Below are positions 44,986 through 57,225 of a DNA stretch of 64,000 bases, piece after piece. The stretch's first letter is position 1, and each line of letters begins with the position of its first letter. The position numbers and the translations under genes are program-made. The stretch comes from Papio anubis (lineage: Eukaryota; Chordata; Mammalia; Primates; Cercopithecidae). The DNA lies in NCBI RefSeq assembly GCF_008728515.1, contig NC_044988.1, positions 29,780,998-29,844,997 of the forward strand, given 5' to 3'. The notes under the pieces were generated by a model. It ran no database searches, was not told the origin of the DNA, and was given only the letters and a program-made list of their open reading frames with translations.

Positions 44986-46390
44986 AGAACCTGTATGTTT
45001 GTAGGAGTATGTGCTTGTCGTTCTGATAATGACCCTTGCCTCATTGTACATTTTAAAAAAACTTTATTCTTTTACTCTTAAAACCAGTATTGTTTCTGTG
45101 GTGGAATAAACCTTGAGAATTGCGGGTGAGGCTAGTGGTTGACGCAGTTCAGATGATACTAGGTGCTGCCCACAGACTTTGCAAACTCACTTTCCACAGA
45201 TAGGGCTCCCAGACCTGGGCTCCAGGGCTTTCGAGTCTTTGTACTTCTCTGACACAGGCTGGACCCTCCCCACAGAGATTTTCCTAGGTTCTGCATCTAT
45301 TTTGAGTACTGTCACATAGTTCTTGATACTTGAGAGGTATCAAGACCTTGTGAGGAAAAATTTCAGAAAGCATGTTAGGTTTCTGGTGATCCAGATGTAC
45401 GAATTCTGTACAATGAAGATCACCAAATGAGGAAAATAAAAATATATGGATGGTGGTGTGACTATAGTTGTGGACCAGTTAGATAGCTTCTGCCATGCTG
45501 TTTTGTTTCTTGGTTGCCATAGAGACATTTTAGCTAAGAAGCCCAGAATGGCTCTTGGTAGTCATTTCTTTCAGATTTGATTTTCTTTTCAGGTAAGATT
45601 TTCAGACATTTGTATGTGTATGCATGGATGTGTATGTACGTATGTGTGTGTGCGTATGTGTGTGTGCATGTGTGTATGTACATACACATAGATATATACA
45701 CTCATATCCCAAGTTACCAGAGCCTTCAGGGCTTTTGAACTGCTGGAAAACAGCTGCCTCTAGTGTTTAAAAGCCTGAAGCCTCTGTCTCTGGCCAAAAA
45801 GAGATAACCACATGTGATTGTCAGAGCTGTGTCACATGCCTGGCTGGGAACTTGAGTTCCCGTCCCTACACTGAGGCTGCTGGAATTGACACAGTATGGC
45901 ATGTTTTGCTGCACCCTTTTATCCCTGTGGTTCGTGGTAGATTTGGTGGAGCAGTTAGCCCTAGGGACACAATTGAGAGCTGGGTGACAGATATTCTTAC
46001 GTGGTTCAGGGTAGCTTGTGTACATCCTTTGAGAACAGCACAACACAGTTAGGTTAGCAGCAGCTGACAGTGAGGCTGCAGTTTCCAAGTGCAGAGCTAA
46101 ACAAGAAGCCAGAATTTAGAGGGAGCTGCTTCCAGGATAAGGTAGAAGAGCCACAAGTCAGGGGCTTTGGGCCAGTGGGAAGTGACCTGGGGCCAAATCA
46201 TGACTCTCAGCCGCTGCCTTACCTGACATTCCCTGCTGAAAAGGAGAGAAGGCTCTGACCATCACAGTCTGTCTTTGGAGCTTAAGAACTTGACCTCTGT
46301 GCTTGACACACTCTCATGTGAGTGCTTAAAGTTAGTAGTCATTTATATTCTCTTCCAGGAAACTGCTAGGTTGACTCCTTGTCCATAGGC
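44986..46390. other. Unique intron 2 DNA with a TG-rich tract
   Basis: No exon recognised. Imperfect (TG)n/(TATG)n at 45606-45705 includes an 18-bp palindrome at 45671-45688. Confidence 0.45.
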
Positions 46391-46700
46391 TTTTTTTTTT
46401 TTTTTTCTTTTTCAATCTATGGAGACAGAGTCTTGCCCTATCATCCAGTCTGGAGTGCAGTGGTGAAATCATGGCTGACTGTAACCCCCACCTCCTGGGC
46501 TCAAGTGATCCTCCCCACTCAGCCTCCTGAGTAGCTGAGCCTGTAGGCTCATGCCACTATGCCCAGCTATTTTAAAATGTTTTGTAGAGATGGGGTCTCG
46601 CCATGTTGCTCAGGTTGCTCTGGAACTTTCGACCTCAAGCAATCCTCCTGCCTTGGCCTCTCAAAGTGCTGACATTACGGGCATGACCACTGTGCCCAGG
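46391..46700 (-). mobile_element. Old Alu (AluJ-like)
   Basis: T-run and diverged dimer ending 'GACCACTGTGCCCAGG'. Confidence 0.92.
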
Positions 46701-47550
46701 TAACAGGTGTCTGAGAATGTGTATCAGCCAGTCTCCACAACTCCCTCTTCCCCTTCTGACACAGCATGGTAGACAACTGTGAGGTCTCAGATGAGGCTGC
46801 CTCAGCCATGGTCCCACTTCCAGTTACATGTGTGTCCTCAGCTTGCCACTTGAACTTCTCTGGGTGTAGAAATGGGATAAAATTACCTCCGAGGACTTCT
46901 CTGTGGTCACATTCTGTGAAAGGCTATTGGATTTAATTTTCTGTAGTTCACCTTCCCTGACTTTGGTAAAAATGATGGTTGAAAGAATGGATGAGTTTTT
47001 ATTTGTAGAATCACCTTCTTTTAATGTCAAAGAAGCTTTATTCCAAAGGAGGGGAAGACAGAAGGAAAGTAAAGACGTTAGTGGGGGCCACACAAAAATT
47101 GAGTGGTCTCGTTCCCAGGATATACGTACACTCTGCTGAACAGTTTTTGAACCATGTGATACCTTAGAGGTATGTCTCACCCACCTGCAGTGAGGTTTCT
47201 GACGGAGGCGATGGTGGAGGAGACAAAGAAATGCCAGCAAGCGGCTAAGCGTTTGGTGGGCACATGTATGGCCAGCAACCCTGTTTGCCCCTTTTCTTTC
47301 CCTGCTACTGTTGAAAAGCAAGCTAAATGTAAAGCTACACTTTCAACTGTAGCACTAGATGTCAGTTCCAGCATTAATATTTTAAATCCACAGGGAATCT
47401 GCACATCTCATTTCAGTCACTGATTTGAACATAATTCCTCCTCCCATTCCAAAAAAAGAAGCTAAATATGGGATTGTATTGAATTTAAGATGTAAAGTTT
47501 CCCTGTGTCTGTTAACTTTCCCAGTAGCAATCTTTAAAAAGCATGATACA
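46701..47550. other. Unique intron 2 DNA
   Basis: A 165-codon minus-strand frame (46824-47321) has no recognisable domain. Treated as non-coding. Confidence 0.45.
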
Positions 47551-47845
47551 GGCTGAGTGCGGTGGCTCAAGCCTGTAATCCCAGCACTTTGGGAGGCTGA
47601 GACTGGCGTATCACGAGGTCAGGAGATCGAGACCATCCTGGCTAACACAGTGAAACCCCGTCTCAACTAAAAAATACAAAAAACTAGCCGGGCAAGGTGG
47701 CGGGCGACTGTAGTCCCAGCTACTCGGGAGGCTGAGGCAGGGGAATGGCGTAAACCTGGGAGGCGAAGCTTACAGTGAGCTGAGATCCGGCCACTGCACC
47801 CCAGCCTGGGCGACAGAGCGAGACTCCGTCTCAAAAAAAAAAAAA
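47551..47845 (+). mobile_element. Young AluY (AluYR-like)
   Basis: AAAAAGCATGATACA (47536-47550) and AAAAAGCACGGTACA (47846-47860) flank it. Confidence 0.95.
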
Positions 47846-47860
47846 AAAAAGCACGGTACA

Positions 47861-48869
47861 AATAAACAGCAGAATCAAAGCAAAGGGAGTATAAAGGGCT
47901 CCAGATAATTCCCAGTTTGGGTTATCAGCTCCCACACAGTGGAGAGTTGATTATTTTTCCTTTATTTTAGGGGAGGTATGGAGGTGAGAAAAGTACACCT
48001 GGAAGAGATCTGAAATATTCCTGATTCTGGATAGGTGTGCCTGTACAATGACCCAAGGTTGGCTTTGGAATATACCATTGAAGTACTGGAGGTCAGAAGA
48101 GCTTCCTTCACAAATTTGGTTAGGTGGAGCAGGTTGCTAAAACAACCAGCAACCCTGGAGGTCATAGACCATGCTAGGAGAAATAATTATGCATGGTAAT
48201 GGGCAATTACAGATAATGGCCTTCTGGGGGTGGCAGAAAATACACAGCCCCACAGCCTTGCCTGGAACGAACATTGAATAGCACATTAACTTTATAGCAA
48301 GCTAAAAGTTCAGCCCTGGAACTACAGCTGCCGCCCCGCCCTCCTCCCAATAAAAATGTCTGCCTGTCTTAAGGGAATCACAGGAGTGGCTGCACTTCTC
48401 AAAAGCAGAATCGAATAAAGGAGGAGATGGGGCTGGGGGAGACAGATTTTGCAAAAGGGAAGGAATGGTGCACTCTACTCCACTGGGTTGCATTTGCCTC
48501 ACTAAGTAGAGGTGGTGGCTTGCAGGAGGTGCACAGTAAGTGGTTGTTGCTTTCCTGGCGCCAGGTTTGTGTTTGACGTTTAAAATAGCCCTGTCATGAT
48601 TGCCTTGTGGGAGAAACACATTGTTCCCGCATTTCCTGATTATGACTTTAGGGAGTAATATCACACCAAATGCACTCAAGGCTACTGTCTGACCTCAGAG
48701 AAGGCCAGGAGTGGAAGATTCCAAGTTCAGCTGAGTTTGGGAAGCCTGGCCAGGTGCAGCCCAGCCCTCCTGCAGTACCCTAATGATGAGGATTTGGAGC
48801 AAGGATAACTGTTTGTGCGGAGTTATTTGGTGGCTTTCTTGCTTGATGGCAGAAAATGTTATCACTGTG
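47861..48869. other. Unique intron 2 DNA
   Basis: About 1 kb without recognised repeats. Confidence 0.45.
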
Positions 48870-49110
48870 TTGTGATTGTGATAATAATAATAGCTAACAT
48901 TTATTGAGCACTCAACACGAGGCAGAACCTTTCTAAGTACATGTATTCTCTCATATAATTCTCAAGTAGTAGTATTTCTGTGCTACATGCAAAGGCTGGG
49001 ACATGCAAAACGTATGTAACTTGCCCCATGATTGCATGGCAGTAGATTTCAGATCCGATCAGTTAGTTTTGCTTGGGAGCCAGTGCTCTCAACCTGAAGT
49101 TGTGCTGCCT
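48870..49110 (+). mobile_element. MIR element
   Basis: 'TAATAGCTAACATTTATTGA', 'ACATGTATTCTCTCATATAA', then a diverged 3' half. Confidence 0.75.
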
Positions 49111-49301
49111 GGCCATATTGTGTCATTCTTAATGCCTGTTTCATGGAAAGAAATATTTCAGACATAAGGATAAAGCCAGAGCTGCCTGGTTGGGACTTTA
49201 TTGCTGTCTACTAATAACACAACCCTGAGAGCCAGCTCAGAATGAGATGCCAGGCTCTAATTCTCTCAAATCAGTCCCCCTAAAAAGACAGGAGCCTGTA
49301 A

Positions 49302-51055
49302 GATGGAAGTTCTCAAACTTTTTATTTGCAGAATCTCTCTACAACCTCAAAAAGTATTGAGGACCTCAAGAGCTTTTATTTATGTGGGTTATATCTATCA
49401 GTACCATACTAGAAACTAAAATTGAGAAATGAAAAAAAATTATCCTTTTAAAATAATAAACTCATTACCTCTTAGCGTACATATTTCAATAAAAATTACT
49501 ACATTTTTCAAAATTAAAAAAAAAACAAATGAAAACAGTGGAATTTTTTTACATTTTTGCAAATCTCTTTTATGTTTGGCTTAATAGGATGTAGGTGGGT
49601 TTGCATAGCTGCTGCTTCAGGCAGGCTGTTGTTTTAATGGAAATACAGGAAGAAAATTCAGCTTTCCGTAGATAGAAGAGGGATAGAAGTATTTTAATAG
49701 CCTTTTACGTCATCATCACTATTCTTTGATACTAGACCCAAAACTTGACAAGTGGTAATTGCTTAAAGATTAGTTGTGGTGTGGAAACTAAAACCATGCT
49801 AATGAACATTTTGTACTCTGTTTCATTAAAATCTATTGATCTGTCTCAGACCTGGCTTCCAAGATCAGACTAGATCTGCCGGTGCGTTCAAGGTGGTATG
49901 GCCGTAGACGCTCTTGTACTTTGGATGGCTCTTTCATCCGTGTATGACTTTATAACATTATGCATTGGTCATTTGGGAAATACTAGTTCACTAAGTTATG
50001 TACAACTTCCAAATGTTGACACATTTTATTACAAAATACCAGAAAATCATATTCATTAATACTACTACTGATCTTGTTAGAATAATCTTCAAGTTTGGAA
50101 GCTGTCAGTGACATAGTGGGGGGCCATACATTTTCTAAAAAATTTTTACTTGAAAACTCAAATTTCGGCAATAAATACTGTCAGTTGTTTTCCTTGAAGT
50201 GACAGGCTCACTTAGTTCATTTTCAAGAGCATGCCGCCAAATATCCGAGTTTCAGCAAGTGTAGTTTGTCATCAGTCATTCTTCCAAGGATGTGGTGTTC
50301 CTTTAAGAAAAAGCAGTGAGTGTAGCTCTTCAACAGTTGTACAAATGCCCTTTTTCCTTTGGTGTGCAGAAAGGTTGTATGAGTTCTTCCCATTGAGTTA
50401 CACAGTTTTTAAAAAGACGTGTACTCTGAGGTACAGATTTGATCGAGTTACTGTTTCTGCTTCATCAAGGGCATCTTTAGCAAAATTGACGTAACATTTT
50501 TAAAAAGTTTTAATGTTTTCCTTCATAGCAATGAGGAGTATGCAAGCTACTTGGGTAGCTTGGGCCAGGTGCGGTGGCTCACGCCTGTAAATCTCAGCAC
50601 TCTGGGAGGCTGAGGTGGGCGGATCACCTGAGGTCAGGAGTTCGAGACCAGCCTGGCCAACATAGTGAATCCCTGTCTCTACTAAAATTACAGAATTACC
50701 CAGGCATGGTGGCGCAGGCCTATAATCCCAGCTATTCAGGAGGCTGAGGCAGGAGAATTGCTTGAACCCGGGAGACGGAGGTTGCGGTGAGCCGAGATTA
50801 CGTCATTGCACTCCAATCTGGGCAATGAAAACTCCGTCTCAAAAAATAAAAGAGAAAAAAGTATACTTTGGTAGCTTGCCGCGTGCTAAGGACCAGCGGT
50901 CTTCCCCACCCTTGCCCCTGCATCATCAGTGCCCGTCACCACAGCGAAAAAGGCAGATTACATTCTTATGTTATTGCAAAAATACTTTTGACCTCTTGGG
51001 CCCTCAGAAGGAGGTTGTAGGCTAGGACCTCCAACCACATTTTGACAGCTGCTGC
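49302..51055 (-). mobile_element. Ancient hAT-Charlie-type DNA transposon, near full length
   Basis: Ends look like hAT terminal inverted repeats: left 'GAAGTTCTCAAACTT' (about 49306-49320) and right 'AACCACATTTTGACAGCTG' (about 51033-51051), the ends of the CAG(N)GGTTCTCAAA type. The minus strand between them encodes broken transposase: 49983-50171 contains a stretch ending HLEVVHNLVN, and further along are LPLVKFW (about 49740-49762) and KAIKIL (about 49687-49707) in the order expected of the hAT C-terminal region, with stop codons. An Alu at 50562-50864 interrupts the upstream part. It is a fossil with no intact reading frame. Family level 'hAT-Charlie' is my inference. Confidence 0.68.
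50562..50864 (+). mobile_element. Alu inserted in the hAT fossil
   Basis: ACTTGGGTAGCTT (50549-50561) and ACTTTGGTAGCTT (50865-50877) flank a full dimer. Confidence 0.94.
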
Positions 51056-51115
51056 GGTAAGATATAAGGGTGTGATTTCTTGACGTCAAAGCACCAAGCT
51101 TGAATGGGTTTAAAG

Positions 51116-51311
51116 CAGTTCTCAACTTGCTCTATGTGTGTGTGTGTGTAAGGGGGTCACTCTGGGAGTGCTGCACAATTTTGGGGCCTGGGTCCCATTG
51201 CGGGAGGCTGTCATGCAAAGTGGTCTGGGGTGTGGCCTGATCATGGGGAATTCTGTAGACACCCCCCCGTCCGACCTCCTCCTCCTGTGCAGCCAAGTTG
51301 GAAAACTTCTG
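51116..51311 (+). mobile_element. MER5-type non-autonomous hAT element
   Basis: Starts CAGTTCTCAACTTG and ends GCAGCCAAGTTGG...CTTCTG, with 'GGGCCTGGGTCCCATT' and 'GGTCTGGGGTGTGGCCTG' inside. Includes a short (TG)n. Confidence 0.75.
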
Positions 51312-51561
51312 ATTTAGAGGCAGGTTCTGAAACATTCTTGGTAGGGAGGGGGCTCTGCAGTCCTGTAAAATTGGGTAAGTTGCTGTTCATGACAGTGGAA
51401 AAATTTACAAGACAAATGCCTGATTGAAAATTGGCGATAATAAATTGAACTAGGTATAATCTTGAGTTGAACGGAAGCTGTGTGAAACAATATGGTGAGG
51501 TATAATTCGGTTTCTTAACTGTTTACATTTATGTAAAGGTTCACTCACTCCTTCACATCAC

Positions 51562-51661
51562 NNNNNNNNNNNNNNNNNNNNNNNNNNNNNNNNNNNNNNN
51601 NNNNNNNNNNNNNNNNNNNNNNNNNNNNNNNNNNNNNNNNNNNNNNNNNNNNNNNNNNNNN
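51562..51661. other. Assembly gap (100 N)
   Basis: Exactly 100 undetermined bases, the usual placeholder for a gap of unknown size. Confidence 1.
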
Positions 51662-52397
51662 TTTCTTGGACCTGCAGGGACAAAGATAAAACATCTATGT
51701 TCTTACTAGTAAAAGAAAGTTATCAAAGCAGGATCTGAATCCTAAATCTACATGGAGCTGACCATGAGCAAACTTAAACATGTATCTTTGCTACCTTTCT
51801 GTCCAGCTCCCTTCATGCTCTAGAGAGAAAGACCCTGATAAATTAAGCTTCTCTGTTTTAAGTCGTTTGATTACAGTTCAGAGCAGATCTTTTCTGTGGA
51901 GATCTAAATACATGTACATAGTCAGCCAAACAAGTTCCTAATTGAAACATCCTCAGTGTATGAAATATTTAAAAGGTTCGATTAGGGATGCTCCGTAAGA
52001 CCCCTTTTAGAATGTAGCCCTTGATGGAGTTTCTTGGACCTGCAGGGACAAAGATAAAACATCTATGTTCTTACTAGTAAAAGAAAGTTATCAAAGCAGG
52101 ATCTGAATCCTAAATCTACATGGAGCTGACCATGAGCAAACTTAAACATGTATCTTTGCTACCTTTCTGTCCAGCTCCCTTCATGCTCTAGAGAGAAAGA
52201 CCCTGATAAATTAAGCTTCTCTGTTTTAAGTCGTTTGATTACAGTTCAGAGCAGATCTTTTCTGTGGAGATCTAAATACATGTACATAGTCAGCCAAACA
52301 AGTTCCTAATTGAAACATCCTCAGTGTATGAAATATTTAAAAGGTTCGATTAGGGATGCTCCGTAAGACCCCTTTTAGAATGTAGCCCTTGATGGAG
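51662..52397. repeat. Exact 368-bp direct duplication abutting the gap
   Basis: 51662-52029 and 52030-52397 both run from TTTCTTGGACCTGCAGGG to AGCCCTTGATGGAG. By eye I see no difference between them. Confidence 0.95.
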
Positions 52398-53393
52398 AGG
52401 AACTGTATTGGGAATCATCTGTTTCTTCTCCTCCACCCTCAAACTCAAGCTTTCCCATTGGCCTGTTTGTGGCACAACTTGCTCCTCCAATCTGCTGGGA
52501 GGTGTTGATAGAGTCCCAAACTGTCTCTGGTATCTTGCCAATGGTAGGACATTCTGAATTGGCCTAAAGAGAGAAATCTGTCTTGGCCGTGAGAAAAGCT
52601 TTCATGGCCATCAGCCATTGCCTTGGAGGGTCAGAGAAATGGCATTTCCTCCAAATCTGACTCTCACTGTAGGATTAACAGTTTTCCTCAGTGACTTGGG
52701 GGAATTCTGAGGCACAGGCAGAGGTGTGGAAGAAGGAGGAAGCTGCAGAGAGCAGGAATCAGGGCAGGGAGAGGCAGAAACCCGTGCAGGTGGAAGTGGG
52801 ATGCCACGAACGTTGGCATGCCGCTGTGCCTTACATGTCAGCCTTTTCAGGCCCAATTAAGTTTCTCTGGGGGTGTGAAGGGGGATCCAAAATTCCATAC
52901 CACTGTGCCAGGAGCACCCCCATTCTCCTCCTGCTCTGCCGGCTCTGCTCTACCCTGTGCTCTTCCTGCTCTGCAGGCTCTTCTCTTAACCTTACTTGTG
53001 CCTCGAAGCTCTTGTTGTGTGTCTCCTCTCTTTCCTTGACTGGGAATTCCTTTCTTACCCTTTTTACATCCAGAACCTTCTCTTGCTTAAAGGTGTCTTC
53101 TGGGAAACCTTTTTGGATCCTTTACATTCTCCTTTGCACTGTTAATCACCTGAGCTCCTCCAGGCCAGGGATTTGCATTCTTCTCAGCCAGCACTTTGGG
53201 AGTTGCTGCACACAATGGATGGACTTTGACTCCCTGGGCTTTTCAGTAGCCCCAGGGCAGCCTGTTTCAAATCAAGACCTGCTCACCTTCAAGGCCTGTG
53301 TTTGCTCAGCCTTATGTTTGTATTTTCCTGTCTTCTCCCTGCTTGATTTCTTTGATCTGGTTGTGCTCAACGATGTCCCCCTCCCCCCTGCAT
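52398..53393 (+). other. Intron 2 DNA, partly L2-like
   Basis: 52990-53240 resembles an L2 3'-region ('CTCTCTTTCCTTGACTGGGA', 'TCCTTTGCACTGTTAATC', 'GAGCTCCTCCAGGCCAGGGA'). A 240-codon frame across it ends in an Alu T-run and is not considered a gene. Confidence 0.4.
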
Positions 53394-53696
53394 CTTTTTT
53401 TTTTTTTTTCTGAGACAGTCTCACTCACTCTGTTCCCCAGGCTGGAGTACAGTGGAGTGATCTCGGCTCACTGCAACCTCTGCCTCTCAGGTTCAACTGA
53501 TTCTCCTGCCTCAGTCTCCCGAGTAGCTGGGATTACAGGTGCCTGCCACCACGCCCAGCTAGTTCTTGTATTTTTAGTAGAGACGGGGTTTCGCCATGTT
53601 GGCCACGCTGGTTTTGAACTCTTGGCCTCCAGTGATCCTCCTGCCTCAGCCTCTCGAAGTGCTGGGATTACAGGCATGAGCCACCAAGCCTGCCTA
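53394..53696 (-). mobile_element. Alu
   Basis: T-run and full dimer. Confidence 0.94.
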
Positions 53697-54150
53697 TCCC
53701 TCCCTTTTCATTCTCTCACTCTTTCCAGATTCCGTGCACATAGCCTGCCATCCCTCCCACATTGATGCTCCACTCCCCTTTGAACGAAGCCTGCTCCTAT
53801 CTTTAAAAGCCAACTTTAGGTTCAGTTTGCTATGGAAAGAGTTCACACCAAGAAAAAAAAAAAAGGAGCTGACATTCCTTCAGAACCAAATTACATTAAA
53901 AAGACAAGACAAAAATCTCTTCCTGGGAGAAAGGAGAAATAGGCTCTACCACATTCCGTGTCTTGTGCTACAAGAGAGACACCACTGAGCCAACATCAGC
54001 GGAACCTGTACTTTGAAGGTTGGGATGAATCCTTCTCTCCCCTCAGTGAGGAGCATCCCAGTGCCATCCTCCAGATTCCATGAAATCAGTCATCATCGAA
54101 TGATACAGTCTTTTAAAAAAATACGTTAACCCCCCCTACCCCCAGAAGGA
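53697..54150. other. Unique intron 2 DNA
   Basis: Nothing recognised. Confidence 0.45.
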
Positions 54151-54446
54151 GAGCCCGGGTACAGCGGCTCACACTTGTAATCCCAGCACTTTGGGAGACT
54201 GAGGTGGGAGGATCACTTGAGGCCAGAATTTGAGACCAGCCTGGGCAATGTAGCATGACCCTGTCTCTACAAAAAAAAAAAAAAAGTAGCCAGGGTATGA
54301 TGGCATGCACCTTTAGTCCCAGCTACTCGAGAAGCAGAGGCAGGAGAATCACTTGAGCCTAGCAGTTGGAGGCTGCCGTGAGCCATGATCACACCACTGC
54401 ACTTCAGCCTGGGTGGAGAAAGACCTATTTCTTAAAAAAAAAAAAA
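54151..54446 (+). mobile_element. Old Alu (AluJ-like)
   Basis: Diverged dimer with an A-rich linker and tail. Confidence 0.93.
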
Positions 54447-55327
54447 GGGGGGAAAACAACTTATGCTTTTGCTATACCCTCCTAGCGCTCAACACAACAT
54501 TTTAGTTGGTGATGGATAGTTTTCAGACTTACTGGTGAATAATTTTGCCTTACTGGTATATAACTTAAAACTCGGAAGCTAAGTAGCACAAGCACCCTGC
54601 AAGGTATGGGGTTACACAGAGAAAATCTGGAGTATGTAAATTAATCATTTACATGAGCTCATGTGAGTCACAAGTAGTCTTACTGTTTGTCAATGGTAAA
54701 TTTGATTTTATTTGGTACCTTTTTTTACTTCATGCTGAAAACTGTGACGTTTGGTTTTTTCATGGACGTGGATCCAGATTTGAACACAAAGGACTCAAAG
54801 TGCAACAACTTTGGGAATCATGACACCAGCAAAGAGGGCGGCAAGCCTTCACCCACCTTAAAATGAATTACTGGTTAACTACTATTAATATGCCATGGGC
54901 CCAGAGACCAGCATATAACACTCCGGGATCGATAAGGGTATTTATCATGTGCAGGTATTGATCCCTCATGAAGGAGTGAATCATATTTCACACTGCATAT
55001 GTTAGTGCAAAAAAAAAAAAAAAGTAGCAGAGGGATTGTGAAGCCCTATCAAAGAACTGGATGTGCAGAAGGTAAACGGATGGAGCCATGAACATGACTA
55101 TTAGAATAAGAAGTGATTGAGCTCATAAGCAACATCTCTGCAGATGCATCTGAGAGGAGACAGTGAGCTCTGTTATGGTCTGGGGGACAAATGCTTTTGG
55201 TAATATTTCCAGATATATATTTATTGAGTTCCTGCTGCCTTTCCGAGTAGTTGGATCCAGTCCTTCTGATCTTTTGTTCTTATTGCACAAATTAGGAGTA
55301 TATACCAATAGTAGCACTTAAAACATC
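54447..55327. other. Unique intron 2 DNA
   Basis: No recognised repeat. A 15-nt A-run at about 55009-55023. Confidence 0.45.
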
Positions 55328-55613
55328 TGGCCAGGTGAAGGGCTCACGCCTGTAATCCCAGCATTTTGGGAGGCTGAGGCGGGCAGATCATTTGAGGTCA
55401 GGAGTTCGAGACCAGCCTAGCCAACATGGTGAAACCCTGTCTCTACTAAAAAATTAGCTGGGCATGGTGGTTTGCACCTGTAATCCCAGCTACTTGGAAG
55501 GCTGAGGCAGGAGACTCACTTGAACCCAGAAAGTGGAGGTTGCACTGAGCCAAGATCACACCACTACACTCCAGCCTGGGCAACAGAGTGAGACTCGGTC
55601 TCAAACAAAAACA
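55328..55613 (+). mobile_element. Alu
   Basis: Dimer with a small linker deletion and an (AAAAAC)n tail; AAAACATC on both sides. Confidence 0.93.
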
Positions 55614-55658
55614 AAAACATCGAACTTCATATTTCCATTTGCGTCGTAACAGCAGATC

Positions 55659-56456
55659 TGCAATGGGAAAGGTTCCCTTGTCCCCTTGTAGAGCGTGTGA
55701 AGGGGGCATGGCTCGTTTCTTCAGTGCCCCACTGCTCAAGCCTCTAGGGGAGCATACGGATGGGCAGGCTGTGGGGCTCCGACCCCATGGCAGTGTCTAG
55801 GGGTGAGTGTTTACAGCTGAAGCCCCAGTGGGTGTGTGTTATAGGGTGCCTTTTAGTTTAGCTGTCCGTAGGTGGCTTGCATTAGTCAGCTCAGTTAGAT
55901 CCTCTGCCTTACTGCAAGGATCGAGGGCTTTCTGTATCCCCTGGCTCTTGCCTTGGTGTACCAGAAGAATCAGATCACACATGGGCTTGGAGAATGAGTG
56001 TAAGGTTTTACTGAATGGAAGTAGCTCTCAGCAGATGGGGGAGCCAGAAAGGAGATGATTTTCCCCTGGAATCAGGCTGTCGAGTGGCCCGACTCTTCTC
56101 TTCTCCTACTTCCCCAGCCAAACTCAGCGTTGTTCTGCTGGTCAATGGCCTAGGCCAGTCAATGACCTGCCAGTGCCTGTCATTCTGCTCTTGACGTTGA
56201 GCTGCTTGCCCTCTTCCACCAATCTAGTCCTCTCAATGCCCAGCCACTTGTGTGTCTGCCCGTTAGGGTTTCGGGGGTTTTTATAGGCACGGATGGAGGC
56301 GTGGCAGTCCAGGTGGTCTTGGGAAATGCAGCATTTAGGTGTGAAGGCAGAAGTGCCTGTCTTCACCTGGTCAATGGGCACAGGCCCCGGCAGTGGAGCC
56401 TTCGCCAGGGACCACGCCCTCCTCTACCCAGCACTTCCCTGCCCACTTCTGTATCA
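55659..56456 (-). mobile_element. Solo LTR, probably ERV1 class
   Basis: On the minus strand this 798-bp unit starts TGATACAGAAGTGGG and ends TTTCCCATTGCA, the canonical TG...CA ends. A 4-bp GATC duplication lies at 55655-55658 and 56457-56460. A TATA box (GCCTATAAAAACCCCC, minus strand, about 56276-56291) is followed by a polyadenylation-like CAGTAAAA and a C/T-rich U5-like segment. No internal retroviral coding sequence adjoins it. I do not assign a family name. Confidence 0.75.
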
Positions 56457-56505
56457 GATCTGCAGGTTGATAACTCTGTAAGGGACTACTGGTTAAGAAA
56501 GTCAA

Positions 56506-56623
56506 CACATTCTCTTGGAAACAGTGCTTCTAGCTTTCTGTTATTATTCATTATAATAATAAAGCACATTCTCTTGAAAACAGGGCTGCTAGCTCTCTGT
56601 TATTATTCATTGAGCAATTTTGG
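56506..56623. repeat. 59-bp imperfect tandem duplication
   Basis: CACATTCTCTTGGAAACAG at 56506 and CACATTCTCTTGAAAACAG at 56565, both continuing into TCTGTTATTATTCATT. Confidence 0.85.
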
Positions 56624-56865
56624 CCAGTTACCATTCTAGAAAAATAAGAGAGTGAGATCTAGCTTAAGAATTTTCAGCAGACTCATTAAAATGTTTCCCT
56701 TCAATATACTTCTGTGGTTGCTATACTTAGTTGTGTTGGCCATGCAGTTTTAAAAGTCCCTGTTACAGTGCACATGAGCCATGGAGACTGGCAGGAGTAA
56801 TTCACAGTCAGAGCTTGATAAACATTGGTGCATTCAGCTCAGGTTCATGGAGCCAACTGTGTTTT

Positions 56866-57149
56866 TTCGTTTGTTTTTTATTTTTGAGCGGAGTCTCGCT
56901 CTGTCACTAAGGCTGGAGTGCAATGGCACAATCTCGGCTCACTGCAACCTCCGCCTCCTGGGTTCAAGCTATTCTCCTGCCTCAGCCTTCCGAGTAGCTG
57001 GCACTACAGGCACGGGCCAACATGCCTGGCTAATTTTTGTATTTTTAGTGGAGACGGGGTTTCGCCATGTCGGCCAGGCTGGTCGCGAACTCCTGACCTC
57101 AAGCCTCCCAAAGTGCTGGGATTAGAGGTGTGAACCACCACGTGCGGCC
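56866..57149 (-). mobile_element. Alu
   Basis: Dimer lacking part of the left monomer end, 'CACCACGTGCGGCC'. Confidence 0.92.
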
Positions 57150-57225
57150 AAACTGTCACTTCTTACTGTGACTTTTTTTTTTTTCTTCCCCTGTGGCTCA
57201 GGGTGGGAATGGATATGGTTGGGGG

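Noticed and set aside
46824..47321. 165-codon minus-strand frame
   Set aside because: No recognisable motif and ordinary intronic composition.
52691..53413. 240-codon frame after the duplicated block
   Set aside because: Crosses an L2-like fragment and ends in an Alu T-run. No domain or splice evidence.
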